A stretch of DNA of 6,833 nucleotides. Source: Planctomycetota bacterium. GTDB taxonomy: Bacteria; Planctomycetota; PUPC01; JABMSA01; JAUWKK01. The number at the start of each line of letters is the position of its first letter. The first letter of the stretch is position 1. The notes under the pieces were generated by a model that did no database searches, had not been told where the DNA came from, and saw nothing but the letters and a program-made list of their open reading frames with translations. Positions 1-6,653 of this stretch are shown here, piece after piece. A program made the translations under genes and the position numbers. The stretch spans positions 1 through 6,833 of the forward strand of contig JAUWKK010000157.1 in NCBI GenBank assembly GCA_030614245.1, written 5' to 3'.

Positions 1-140
1 CGTCCAAGCTTCGCTTGAACGTGCCACCCATGGTCTTCTCGGGTGCCACGGTCAAGTGTTCTCACTTGGCCGTGTTGAAACAGATTATTAACGTTACTGC
101 GGGTGCATCACCCAGAGAACGCAGCTTGAACGGGAGACTG
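1..140 (+). other. Structured leader upstream of lysS, no gene
   Basis: This stretch precedes the lysS start and contains four short inverted repeats. Positions 1-21 pair over 8 bp with one mismatch around the loop TTC. Positions 21-29 pair with 41-49 over 8 bp with one C-C mismatch. Positions 47-58 pair with 63-74. Positions 101-105 pair with 109-113 (GGGTG, loop CAT, CACCC). The reading frame of lysS stays open through this region back to a TTG at 15, but the 42 residues it would encode look nothing like a LysS N-terminus and merely translate the palindromes. The region could be a dispersed repeat, the tail of an upstream unit, or an RNA leader; sequence alone does not decide. I found no convincing -35/-10 pair. 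Confidence 0.6.
47..74. repeat. 12-bp inverted repeat (stem-loop) in the lysS leader
   Basis: CACGGTCAAGTG at 47-58 faces CACTTGGCCGTG at 63-74 across a 4-nt TTCT loop. All 12 positions pair if one G-U wobble is allowed. No T-run follows (the next bases are TTGAAAC), so it is not a standard intrinsic terminator. It shares bases 47-49 with the 21-49 inverted repeat, so the two hairpins cannot both form fully. GTGCCAC also occurs as a direct repeat at 21-27 and 43-49. Confidence 0.7.
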
Positions 141-1568
141 ATGAGCGACAAACTCCGCGATGACCGTATCGCGAAGCTGGAGAAGATCAAGGCCCTCAGC
201 ATCGACCCCTGGGGCCGACGATACGAGCCCACCGCACCCATCGCCGATATCCGCGGAATGTACCATGACGAGCGGCCCGTCCCAGGCGTCAAGGTCGTCG
301 GGCGCATGATCGCGAACCGCCGGCAGGGCAAGCTCGGCTTCATCAATATCCAGGATCGCACCGGCATCATCCAGGGAATGATGCGCCTCGACGCGCTCGG
401 CGAAGAGGCCTATTCACTCTATAAGCTGCTGGACGTCGGCGATATCATCGCAATCGAAGGCGAGCTGGGCACTACGCGCACCGGTGAACTGACCATCTTC
501 GCCGAGAAGCTCATCATCATGAGCAAATCGCTCAGGCCGATGCCCGAGAAATACCACGGGCTGCGCGACATCGAAATACGCTACCGACAGCGTTATCTCG
601 ACCTGATCTCCAGCGAAGAATCGCGCCGGACGTTCATCAACCGCTCCCTCATCATCCGGCATATCCGCAAGCATCTCGACGACGACGGCTTCATCGAAGT
701 CGAGACCCCGATGATGCATACTGTCGCCGGCGGAGCCGCCGCGGTGCCCTTCACAACGCACCACAAGGCGCTCGATCTCGACCTCTTCCTCAGGATCGCA
801 CCCGAACTGCACCTCAAGCGCCTTCTCGTAGGCGGTCTCGAACGCGTATACGAGATCAACCGGAACTTCCGCAACGAAGGCATCTCGCAGCGGCACAATC
901 CCGAGTTCACGATGCTCGAGCTCTACCAGGCGTTCGGCGACCTCGATGTGATGATGGACCTGTGCGAGGCGCTCGTCTCAGGCTGCGCTCAGGCCGTCAT
1001 GGGCACGATGAAGGTTACCTGCGACGGGCAGGAAATCGACCTCTCACCGCCCTGGAAGCGTATCGATTATGCCGACGCGCTCGAGCAGTACGCCGGCATC
1101 GACTTTCGCGACGAAGCTGCTGTGATGGAAGCGGCCCGCAAGCACAACATCCCAACAGACGGCCTTTCGACCATCGAAGCGGCAGACAAGGTGTTCGGCG
1201 TAACGGTCGACCACAACCTCGTGCAGCCGACGTTCGTGCTGCATCATCCGAGTGCGCTGTCTCCGCTGTCGAAAGTGCTCGACGACGACCCCGAGATCGG
1301 CATTCGGTTCGAGGCCTTCATAGGCGGGATCGAACTTGCAAACGCCTACACCGAGCTTAACGATCCACTCGAACAGGCGGAGCGCTTCAAGAACCAGTCG
1401 GGCGGCGATCCCGGTGCCCTCGACGGCGATTTCATTCTCGCCCTCGAGCACGGCCTGCCGCCGGCCGGCGGAATGGGCATCGGCATCGACCGGCTGGCGA
1501 TGATCCTGCTCGACAAGCAGCAGATCCGCGACGTTATCCTTTTCCCCCTCTTGCGGCCCGAGAGCTGA
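141..1568 (+). CDS. lysS: Lysyl-tRNA synthetase, class II (LysRS)
   Basis: This cytoplasmic enzyme activates lysine with ATP and charges tRNA-Lys. From the ATG at 141 the protein has 475 residues, close to the usual bacterial length of about 500. An N-terminal OB-fold anticodon-binding domain spans roughly residues 48-130 (VKVVGRMIANRRQGKLGFINIQD...). The catalytic domain has motif 1 around GFIEVETP (183-190), the conserved GGAAAVPFTTHH (197-208), motif 2 FRNEGISQRHNPEFTMLE (243-260) and motif 3 GMGIGIDRLAMIL (444-456). It ends with the class hallmark IRDVILFPLLRP. I chose the start at 141 because GGGAG lies at 132-136 and the protein then begins MSDKLRDDRIAKLEKIKAL, a normal LysRS opening. 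The longer in-frame extension from 15 is leader and repeat DNA. The gene opens a probable four-gene operon; the next start is 3 nt past the stop. Confidence 0.97.
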   Translation: MSDKLRDDRIAKLEKIKALSIDPWGRRYEPTAPIADIRGMYHDERPVPGVKVVGRMIANRRQGKLGFINIQDRTGIIQGMMRLDALGEEAYSLYKLLDVGDIIAIEGELGTTRTGELTIFAEKLIIMSKSLRPMPEKYHGLRDIEIRYRQRYLDLISSEESRRTFINRSLIIRHIRKHLDDDGFIEVETPMMHTVAGGAAAVPFTTHHKALDLDLFLRIAPELHLKRLLVGGLERVYEINRNFRNEGISQRHNPEFTMLELYQAFGDLDVMMDLCEALVSGCAQAVMGTMKVTCDGQEIDLSPPWKRIDYADALEQYAGIDFRDEAAVMEAARKHNIPTDGLSTIEAADKVFGVTVDHNLVQPTFVLHHPSALSPLSKVLDDDPEIGIRFEAFIGGIELANAYTELNDPLEQAERFKNQSGGDPGALDGDFILALEHGLPPAGGMGIGIDRLAMILLDKQQIRDVILFPLLRPES

Positions 1569-1571
1569 CCA

Positions 1572-2819
1572 GTGCAGAAATACCAGACGTTCATCGGCTT
1601 CCGCTACTTGCGCACGCGGCTGTTTACAATACTTTCGCTGCTGGCCGTACAGTTCTGTGTGGCAGTGCTGATGGTCGTTCTGTGCGTGATGTGGGGCTTC
1701 GATCGTGACTTGCGGGCATCCATCCGCGGATCGCTGTCGACGATCATCATTGAGGGACAATTCGGAGACGAAATCGACGATTGGGAGGAAGTCGTTGATG
1801 AAATCAAGAACATCGAGGGCGTTGCATATTCAGCCCCGTACGTCCAATCCCTCTGCCTCATCATCGCAAACAACGTGAAGTTACCTTCCCGGGTGAAGGG
1901 AGTGATCCTCGACAAGGAAAGGACAACCAGCAAAGTCGAAGCGTATTTCAAGAACGGTACCAAACAACGGCTGGACTTCAACCTTGAGATGGAAGATGGC
2001 GACTCGCTCCAGCCTCCGAATCCCGGCGCAGTGGTGGGAACAGAACTGGCCCGGAACATGGGCTTGCGGCCCGGGACGAAAGTCAGGTTCATCGCATCAC
2101 GCTCCGCCGCAAGGTTCCGTCCAGACGAATTCACCGTCGTCGGCAGTTTCAAGTCCGGCTTGTACGACTTCGACCTCCACCACGTGTATGTCCCCCTCGA
2201 AGATGCTCAGGCAATGCTGGGAATGGGCGACGCCGTGACCGGCGTGAGCGTCGAGGTCACTGACGGGGCTTCTCCGTCTGACGTTCGCGAAAGAATCAAG
2301 CGTAAGCTCGGCTCGATCTGTAGAGTGGAGACTTGGGAAGATCGGCGCCGCAACTTCCTCGGCTCTCTCGCTATCGAGCGGCGCGTGCAGGCCGTGATCA
2401 TCGGAATGGTGGCCTTTCTTGCCGGCTTCACAATTTTAGCGACCATCTGGATGACCGTGAAAGAGAAGACGAAGGACATCGGCATCATCAAGTCCTGCGG
2501 TGGCACCACCTTCGGCATAATGTCCATATTCGTCTTCAACGGCTTCTACATCGGTGTTGTGGGCGCCGCGCTTGGCCTGGCGCTCGGGCTGCTCTTTCTC
2601 TCCTATATCAATCCAATCGCAGACTTCATCGAGGGGCTCACCGGTTTCAGCGTGTTTCCGAAGACAATGTACTACATCGACAAGATCCCCGTGGAATTCA
2701 ACGTGAACGGTATCTCATGGATACTCGCGCTGGCGGTGATCTTCTGCGTGGTCTACTCGATTATCCCCGCGTGGTTCGCCTCGAGGCTGAATCCTGTGGA
2801 GGCACTGCGCTATGAGTGA
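1572..2819 (+). CDS. LolC/LolE-like ABC transporter permease (FtsX fold)
   Basis: This 415-residue inner-membrane protein has the four-helix layout of LolC/LolE permeases. TM1 is at about 17-43, followed by a large periplasmic domain at about 45-270, then TM2 at about 272-296, TM3 at about 316-346 and TM4 at about 381-404. The N-terminus FIGFRYLRTR...MVVLCVMWGFDRDLR matches the LolC/E opening. After TM2, VKEKTKDIGIIKSCGG is the cytoplasmic coupling segment typical of the family, and the protein ends PAWFASRLNPVEALRYE, the usual FtsX-domain ending. It starts at GTG 1572, with GAGAG at 1560-1564 inside the end of lysS. The adjacent LolD-type ATPase overlaps it by 8 nt. Only one permease is present, so a homodimer is likely. 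In the known family the cargo is outer-membrane lipoproteins, but MacB-like or other lipid export is possible, so I give no symbol. Confidence 0.88.
   Translation: MQKYQTFIGFRYLRTRLFTILSLLAVQFCVAVLMVVLCVMWGFDRDLRASIRGSLSTIIIEGQFGDEIDDWEEVVDEIKNIEGVAYSAPYVQSLCLIIANNVKLPSRVKGVILDKERTTSKVEAYFKNGTKQRLDFNLEMEDGDSLQPPNPGAVVGTELARNMGLRPGTKVRFIASRSAARFRPDEFTVVGSFKSGLYDFDLHHVYVPLEDAQAMLGMGDAVTGVSVEVTDGASPSDVRERIKRKLGSICRVETWEDRRRNFLGSLAIERRVQAVIIGMVAFLAGFTILATIWMTVKEKTKDIGIIKSCGGTTFGIMSIFVFNGFYIGVVGAALGLALGLLFLSYINPIADFIEGLTGFSVFPKTMYYIDKIPVEFNVNGISWILALAVIFCVVYSIIPAWFASRLNPVEALRYE
2798..2802 (+). promoter_or_regulatory. Ribosome binding site for the ABC ATPase gene
   Basis: GGAGG lies 9 nt before the ATG at 2812 and is embedded in the permease codons for its VEAL ending. 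With the stop/start overlap ATGAGTGA at 2812-2819, it suggests coupled translation of permease and ATPase. Confidence 0.7.
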
Positions 2820-3552
2820 TCTGCTGGCAGCCGAGAATCTCCACAAGCGCTATTTCGACGGCTCATCCGAACTGCACGTCCTTCGCGGTGTGAGCATGGG
2901 CGTCGGCGCGGGCGAGATACTGGTCATCATGGGCCCGTCGGGCGCCGGCAAGAGCACGCTGCTGCACATCCTGGGCGCTCTCGACACTGCCGACGAGGGC
3001 GAGGTCACCTACGACGGCCTCGGCTTCAGCTCGCTCTCCGGCAGCATGCTCGCCGGGCTGCGCAACCACCACTTTGGATTCGTCTTCCAGTTCTTCCACC
3101 TGCTGCCCGACCTGCGCGCCATCGAGAACGTCATGCTCCCGGCTATGATCGACACAGGAGTATTCGCCTGGCTGGGCCGCAAGCGGGCCGTACTCGAGCG
3201 TGCAAAGGAGCTGATGGAACTCGTCGGCCTCGGCGACCGGATGCGGCACAAGCCCGGTAAGCTCTCGGGCGGTGAGCGCCAGCGACTCGCCATCGCACGC
3301 GCCCTGATGAACAGGCCGCGCATCGTCTTCTGCGATGAGCCAACAGGCAATCTCGACACTGCCACCAGCAACGACATCTTCGAGCTCATCCACACGCTCA
3401 ATCAGGATGAAGGCCTGACCTTCGTGATCGTCACGCATAATAAGCAACTCGCCGAGCGCGCCGACCGCGTGCTGCATATCATCGACGGACAGATCGACGG
3501 TATCCAACTCGAGCCGGCACAGGATCCGCAGTCCGATGAAGAAATACATTGA
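2812..3552 (+). CDS. lolD: LolD-like ABC transporter ATP-binding protein
   Basis: This 246-residue cytoplasmic ATPase energises the permease encoded just upstream. All nucleotide-binding motifs are intact: Walker A GPSGAGKST (41-49), Q-loop glutamine 93 in VFQFFHLLPDL, signature LSGGERQR (151-158), Walker B IVFCDEPTGNLD with D175 and catalytic E176, and H-loop H209 in IVTHN. The FQFFHLLPDLRAIENVMLP stretch and DEPTGNLD are typical of the LolD/MacB/FtsE branch, which works with FtsX-fold permeases. The first 8 nt overlap the permease gene and the last 17 nt overlap nadB, so expression is probably coupled on both sides. The short acidic C-terminal tail (about 233-246) lies beyond the conserved domain. 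LolD is favoured over MacB or FtsE because the partner is LolC/E-like and no MacA-type adaptor is visible. The exact substrate is inferred. Confidence 0.9.
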   Translation: MSDLLAAENLHKRYFDGSSELHVLRGVSMGVGAGEILVIMGPSGAGKSTLLHILGALDTADEGEVTYDGLGFSSLSGSMLAGLRNHHFGFVFQFFHLLPDLRAIENVMLPAMIDTGVFAWLGRKRAVLERAKELMELVGLGDRMRHKPGKLSGGERQRLAIARALMNRPRIVFCDEPTGNLDTATSNDIFELIHTLNQDEGLTFVIVTHNKQLAERADRVLHIIDGQIDGIQLEPAQDPQSDEEIH

Positions 3553-5161
3553 GCCGCGACGCTACCTGGTGAACTGCAGCAGCCGCAGCCTGCCGCACAT
3601 CTTCACCGACGTGCTGGTGATAGGCAGTGGCGCAGCCGGTCTGCGCGCCGCCATAGACGCCGCCACAACCTGCCGGGTGATCGTACTCACCAAGGACGAT
3701 CAGCTTGCCGGCTCGACGCAGCATGCCCAGGGAGGGATCGCCGTCGTCGTCGGTTCGGATGATTCCTTCGAGGAGCACATAAGCGACACGCTCGCGACAG
3801 GGCAGGGCCTCTCCGAGCCCGACGTCGTCAGGACGATCATCACCGAAGGGCCGGAGCGCTTCCGCGAATTGCTGGAGTGGGGGGCAGAATTCGACAGGAC
3901 CGCAGCCGGCGACCTCGACTTCACCCTCGAGGGCGGCCACTCGCGCCCGCGGATCGTTCACGCGAGGGGCGACGCCACCGGCTCGGAAATCCAGGCCACG
4001 CTCTGCGCCGCCGTCCGCGACAATCCCAACATCCGCATAATGGAACACGCATTCGCGGTCGACCTCGTCACAGATGGTAACCTCTGGCGCGGTGCTCTCG
4101 TACACAACGAGGAAGGTGGCGTCGTGCTCAGCTGGGCGAGAGCGACCATCCTCGCAACCGGCGGCTGCGGAATGCTCTTCCGCGAGACGACCAACCCCGC
4201 AGCCGTCACCGGCGATGGCTATGCAATGGCGTATCGCGCCGGAGCCGAGCTCCAGGACATGGAATTCATTCAGTTCCATCCGACCACGCTTTACGTGGCC
4301 GGCGCATCGCGCGCGCTCATTTCCGAATCTGTTCGGGGCGAAGGCGGCAAACTGCGCAACGACCTCGGTGAACGTTTCATGCAGCACTACCATCCCGACG
4401 CTGAACTCGCCCCGCGCGATGTAGTCAGCCGCGCCATCATCACCGAAATGAAACGTACCCAGGCCACTAACGTTCTTCTCGACGTCACCCACATGCCGCC
4501 TGGAGCATTCGCGGAGAGGTTCCCGACTATTTACAGCATCTGCCGCGATTTTGACATTGACGTTACTACCAGCTTCATCCCTGTCCGGCCGAGCGCTCAC
4601 TACATGGTCGGCGGGGTGAAAGTAGACACCCAGGGACGTACCAGCATCGACCGGCTGTTCGCCGCCGGCGAGGTCGCATCGACAGGCCTGCACGGTGCCA
4701 ACCGCCTTGCGAGCAACTCTCTGCTCGAGGCCCTGGTGATCGGCCACAATGCGGGCCGCATGGCCGCAGCTCACGCCGCTTCCAACCAGGAGCCGGTCGT
4801 GCGGCATGCGATCATTGACGACTTCCAGCCCGAACGCCCCGGGACGCTGATCGTCGCCGACGTCACCAATTCTCTCAGAGCACTGATGTGGCGGTATGTC
4901 GGCATCGAGCGCAACAGCGAAGACCTGGCCGCTGCCGAGCGCGCCGTCGATTCGTGGTGCAGCTATGTGATGGCCCGCGAGTTCGACACGCCGGAAGGCT
5001 GGCAGCTTCAGGACATGCTCACCCTGGCGAAGGTCATCACCGTATCGGCACGCCGGCGCACCGAGACGCGCGGCGTCCATTGCAGGGAGGATTTCCCCAA
5101 GATCAGCGAACAATGGCAGCATCACAGCTCCATTCGCCGCAAAGAGGATAAACGCAGATAA
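3536..5161 (+). CDS. nadB: L-aspartate oxidase
   Basis: This FAD enzyme oxidises L-aspartate to iminoaspartate, which NadA condenses with dihydroxyacetone phosphate to quinolinate in de novo NAD synthesis. The protein has 541 residues, normal for NadB. Visible motifs are the FAD-binding GSGAAG (30-35), TQHAQGGIAVV (61-71), EGGHSRPRIVHARGDATG (132-149), the active-site-type RDVVSRA (294-300), SAHYMVGGV (353-361) with H355, and HGANRLASNSLLEAL (386-400) with R390. The C-terminal helical domain contains RRRTETRGVHCREDFP (506-521). These features favour NadB over succinate dehydrogenase or fumarate reductase flavoproteins. The start at 3536 overlaps lolD by 17 nt; AGGA at 3521-3524 is a slightly distant ribosome site, and the lead-in RRYLVN...LPHIFTDV appears native. 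The last four sense codons and the stop lie inside the first copy of a repeat array. NadA and NadC are not in the window. Confidence 0.95.
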   Translation: MKKYIEPRRYLVNCSSRSLPHIFTDVLVIGSGAAGLRAAIDAATTCRVIVLTKDDQLAGSTQHAQGGIAVVVGSDDSFEEHISDTLATGQGLSEPDVVRTIITEGPERFRELLEWGAEFDRTAAGDLDFTLEGGHSRPRIVHARGDATGSEIQATLCAAVRDNPNIRIMEHAFAVDLVTDGNLWRGALVHNEEGGVVLSWARATILATGGCGMLFRETTNPAAVTGDGYAMAYRAGAELQDMEFIQFHPTTLYVAGASRALISESVRGEGGKLRNDLGERFMQHYHPDAELAPRDVVSRAIITEMKRTQATNVLLDVTHMPPGAFAERFPTIYSICRDFDIDVTTSFIPVRPSAHYMVGGVKVDTQGRTSIDRLFAAGEVASTGLHGANRLASNSLLEALVIGHNAGRMAAAHAASNQEPVVRHAIIDDFQPERPGTLIVADVTNSLRALMWRYVGIERNSEDLAAAERAVDSWCSYVMAREFDTPEGWQLQDMLTLAKVITVSARRRTETRGVHCREDFPKISEQWQHHSSIRRKEDKRR

Positions 5162-5487
5162 ACGCGGATTGGAAAGAAAAAGAATCCGTATCAGTGTTCA
5201 TCTGTGTCCATCTGCGGTTTCATAAGAAGAGAACGGAAACCACGGATAAACGCAGATAAACGCAGATTAGAAAGAAAAAGAATCCGTATCTGCGTTCATC
5301 TGTGTCCATCTGCGGTTTCATAAGAAGAGAACGGAAACCACGGATAAACGCAGATAAACGCGGATCAGAAAGAAAAAGAATCCGTATCTGTGTTCATCGG
5401 GCGCCTGCCCGCCTGTGGCGGGTCCATCTGCGGTTTCATAAGACAAAGGGGGGAACCACGGATAAACACAGATAAACGGGGATTGGG
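5146..5487. repeat. Tandem array of 98-bp imperfect palindromes
   Basis: GGATAAAC recurs at 5146, 5244, 5342 and 5460. The steps are 98, 98 and 118, the last being 98 plus a 20-nt insertion. Copies lie at about 5146-5221 (left tip missing), 5236-5319, 5334-5437 and 5452-5487 (left arm only). Each has a left arm of 10-bp sub-repeats (GATAAACGCA twice), an A-rich core (AAAGAAAAAGAATCCG) and a right arm that is roughly the reverse complement of the left (TGTGTTCATC, TGTGTCCATC, TGCGGTTTC). The ends GAAACCAC and GCGGTTTC form imperfect terminal inverted repeats. The 14-nt spacer ataagaagagaacg is identical after copies 1 and 2, which points to tandem duplication of element plus spacer. There is no long coding potential. 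The array fills the gap between nadB and the fchA-like gene and could act as a transcript-end structure, a MITE-like element or simple junk. Confidence 0.93.
5399..5421. repeat. GC-rich hairpin insertion inside repeat copy 3
   Basis: Copies 1 and 2 read GTTCATC-TGT-GTCCATC here. Copy 3 has 23 nt where the others have TGT, a net gain of 20 nt. CCCGCC (5408-5413), loop TGT (5414-5416) and GGCGGG (5417-5422) form a 6-bp GC stem, and the loop equals the ancestral TGT. It looks like a small nested palindromic repeat inserted into, or grown around, an older one. Confidence 0.75.
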
Positions 5488-5499
5488 ATGAATTGCAAT

Positions 5500-5503
5500 G
5501 AGG
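5500..5503 (+). promoter_or_regulatory. Ribosome binding site that decides the fchA-like start
   Basis: GAGG, in the context TGAGGATGAGCC, lies 8 nt before the ATG at 5512. The alternative in-frame ATG at 5488 sits directly on the edge of the repeat array with only repeat DNA upstream and adds eight non-conserved residues (MNCNEDEP), so 5512 is preferred. Confidence 0.65.
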
Positions 5504-5511
5504 ATGAGCCA

Positions 5512-6159
5512 ATGTCGGCACTATATGCAGATCGACCACTGAAGGATTATCTGTCCGACGCTGCATCGGGCGCCCCCACGCCGGGCGGTGGGAGCGTCTC
5601 CGCACTCGCCGCCGCGCTCGGCGTCTCGATGGCCTCGATGGCCGCTAACTTCACCGTCGGCAAGAAGAAATTCGCCGGCGTCGAAGAGCAGTGCCGCGAC
5701 ATCCTGGCTGATTGCGAAGACGCCAAAGTTCAACTGCTCGCACTGGTGGACGAAGACACACAGGCCTACGCCGAAGTCTCGAAAGCCTACGGCCTCCCGC
5801 GCGCGACACCTGAAGAGAAAGCGGCCCGCGCCGAAGACATCCAGAAAGCGCTCCGCATCGCGATGAATGTGCCGCTCCGCGCCTTCCGAATCTGCACCCG
5901 ACTATGCGGCACGCTTCAAGAGCTGGCCGATATCGCGAATCCGAATCTCATCAGCGACGTCGGTGTCGCCGCCATCATTATCCTCGCGGGCCTGGAAGGC
6001 TCAAAGCTCAACGTCGAGATCAACCTCAAGTATCTGAAAGACGAAGCCTTCGTCGCAGAAATCCGCAGCGAAATCAACGCCGCACGAGCCGATGCCCGCA
6101 ACACCGCAACGGCCGTGTTCGATAGCGTCAGGAAGCAAATCGGAGCGACGGACGTATAG
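5512..6159 (+). CDS. fchA: Cyclodeaminase/methenyl-THF cyclohydrolase family protein
   Basis: The 215-residue protein matches the formiminotransferase-cyclodeaminase C-terminal family (FTCD_C), whose stand-alone members are about 200-215 residues. Hallmarks are PLKDYLSDAASGAPTPGGGSVSAL near the N-terminus (about 9-32), DEDTQAY (80-86) and IANPNLISDVGVAA (about 131-144), with a mainly alpha-helical composition. Known members either deaminate 5-formimino-tetrahydrofolate to 5,10-methenyl-tetrahydrofolate and ammonia, or hydrolyse methenyl- to 10-formyl-tetrahydrofolate (FchA). No formiminotransferase domain is fused or adjacent and no histidine-degradation gene is visible, so the cyclohydrolase role is slightly favoured. 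The motifs alone do not separate the two. The start at 5512 has a good ribosome site; the next gene begins 2 nt after the stop. I saw no clear promoter in the array upstream. Confidence 0.85.
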   Translation: MSALYADRPLKDYLSDAASGAPTPGGGSVSALAAALGVSMASMAANFTVGKKKFAGVEEQCRDILADCEDAKVQLLALVDEDTQAYAEVSKAYGLPRATPEEKAARAEDIQKALRIAMNVPLRAFRICTRLCGTLQELADIANPNLISDVGVAAIIILAGLEGSKLNVEINLKYLKDEAFVAEIRSEINAARADARNTATAVFDSVRKQIGATDV

Positions 6160-6161
6160 CA

Positions 6162-6653
6162 ATGGAATGGAATATCGCCAAGAGCGAACGTCGCTGCGCC
6201 AGGTGCGAAGCGGTCTTTGAAGAAGGCCAGGCCTATACCTCGGCAATCTACGAACAGGACGTCGACTTTGCACGCAAGGATTATTGCCTCGCCTGCTGGG
6301 AAAACGAGACGAACCTCGAGGCGGTGTTCTCATTCTGGCGCACCCGCGTGCCCCGGAAAGACGAACAGCGAAGGGTCTTCGTCGACGACTCGGTCATAAT
6401 GGACTTCTTCCGCCGCCTTGCGGGGAGCGATGAGCCCAAATGGATTAACTTCCGCTACATCATAGCCCTGATGCTGATGCGCAAGAGACAACTGAAGCTC
6501 GCCGACGTCCGCCGCGAGGGAGACCGCGAGTATCTCATACTGAAAGTGCCCCGCAATGACGCGACGCACGAGGTGCTCAACCCGCAGCTCAATGACGAAC
6601 AACTCGAACAAGTGCAGGAAGATTTGAGCCGGATACTTGAGACCAACCTGTGA
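6162..6653 (+). CDS. Conserved uncharacterised protein with four-cysteine metal site
   Basis: I do not know a function for this 163-residue protein. Its N-terminus has two CxxC pairs, C12/C15 (CARC) and C42/C45 (CLAC), spaced like a zinc ribbon, within RRCARCEAVFEEGQAYTSAIYE...DYCLACW. A middle block FWRTRVPRKDEQRRVFVDDSVIMDFFRRL (about 58-86) is followed by a likely buried helix NFRYIIALMLMRKRQLKL and an acidic C-terminal helix rich in Glu and Gln. There is no signal peptide or membrane segment. From memory it resembles a small protein family found repeatedly in Planctomycetota; this is recollection, not a search. The gene starts 2 nt after fchA with no good ribosome site of its own (GGAG at 6142-6145 is 16 nt away), so it is probably translated by coupling. 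A cytoplasmic zinc-binding adaptor or nucleic-acid-binding role is possible but unproven. Confidence 0.8.
   Translation: MEWNIAKSERRCARCEAVFEEGQAYTSAIYEQDVDFARKDYCLACWENETNLEAVFSFWRTRVPRKDEQRRVFVDDSVIMDFFRRLAGSDEPKWINFRYIIALMLMRKRQLKLADVRREGDREYLILKVPRNDATHEVLNPQLNDEQLEQVQEDLSRILETNL

Noticed and set aside
47..77. Intrinsic terminator
   Set aside because: The stem is strong but is not followed by a T-run.
75..103. Promoter for lysS starting at TTGAAA (75-80)
   Set aside because: No acceptable -10 hexamer occurs at 16-18 nt; the expected position reads TGCGGG.
15..140. N-terminal extension of LysS from the TTG at 15
   Set aside because: It translates hairpin and repeat DNA, lacks LysRS similarity, and the ATG at 141 has its own GGGAG ribosome site.
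1044..1760. 238-codon open frame on the minus strand
   Set aside because: It lies antisense to the lysS catalytic domain and the permease start, and its product shows no family features.
3479..5125. 548-codon open frame on the minus strand
   Set aside because: It is antisense to the fully motif-supported nadB and lolD; long antisense frames are expected in GC-rich codons. The translation shows no recognisable domain.
3536..5161. Succinate dehydrogenase/fumarate reductase flavoprotein
   Set aside because: The protein is shorter than SdhA/FrdA, has NadB-type motifs (EGGHSRPRIVHA..DATG, RGVHCREDFP), and no iron-sulfur or membrane subunit genes follow.
5146..5487. CRISPR array
   Set aside because: The repeating part makes up most of the 98-bp unit and the spacers are identical (ataagaagagaacg) rather than unique. 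No cas gene is nearby.
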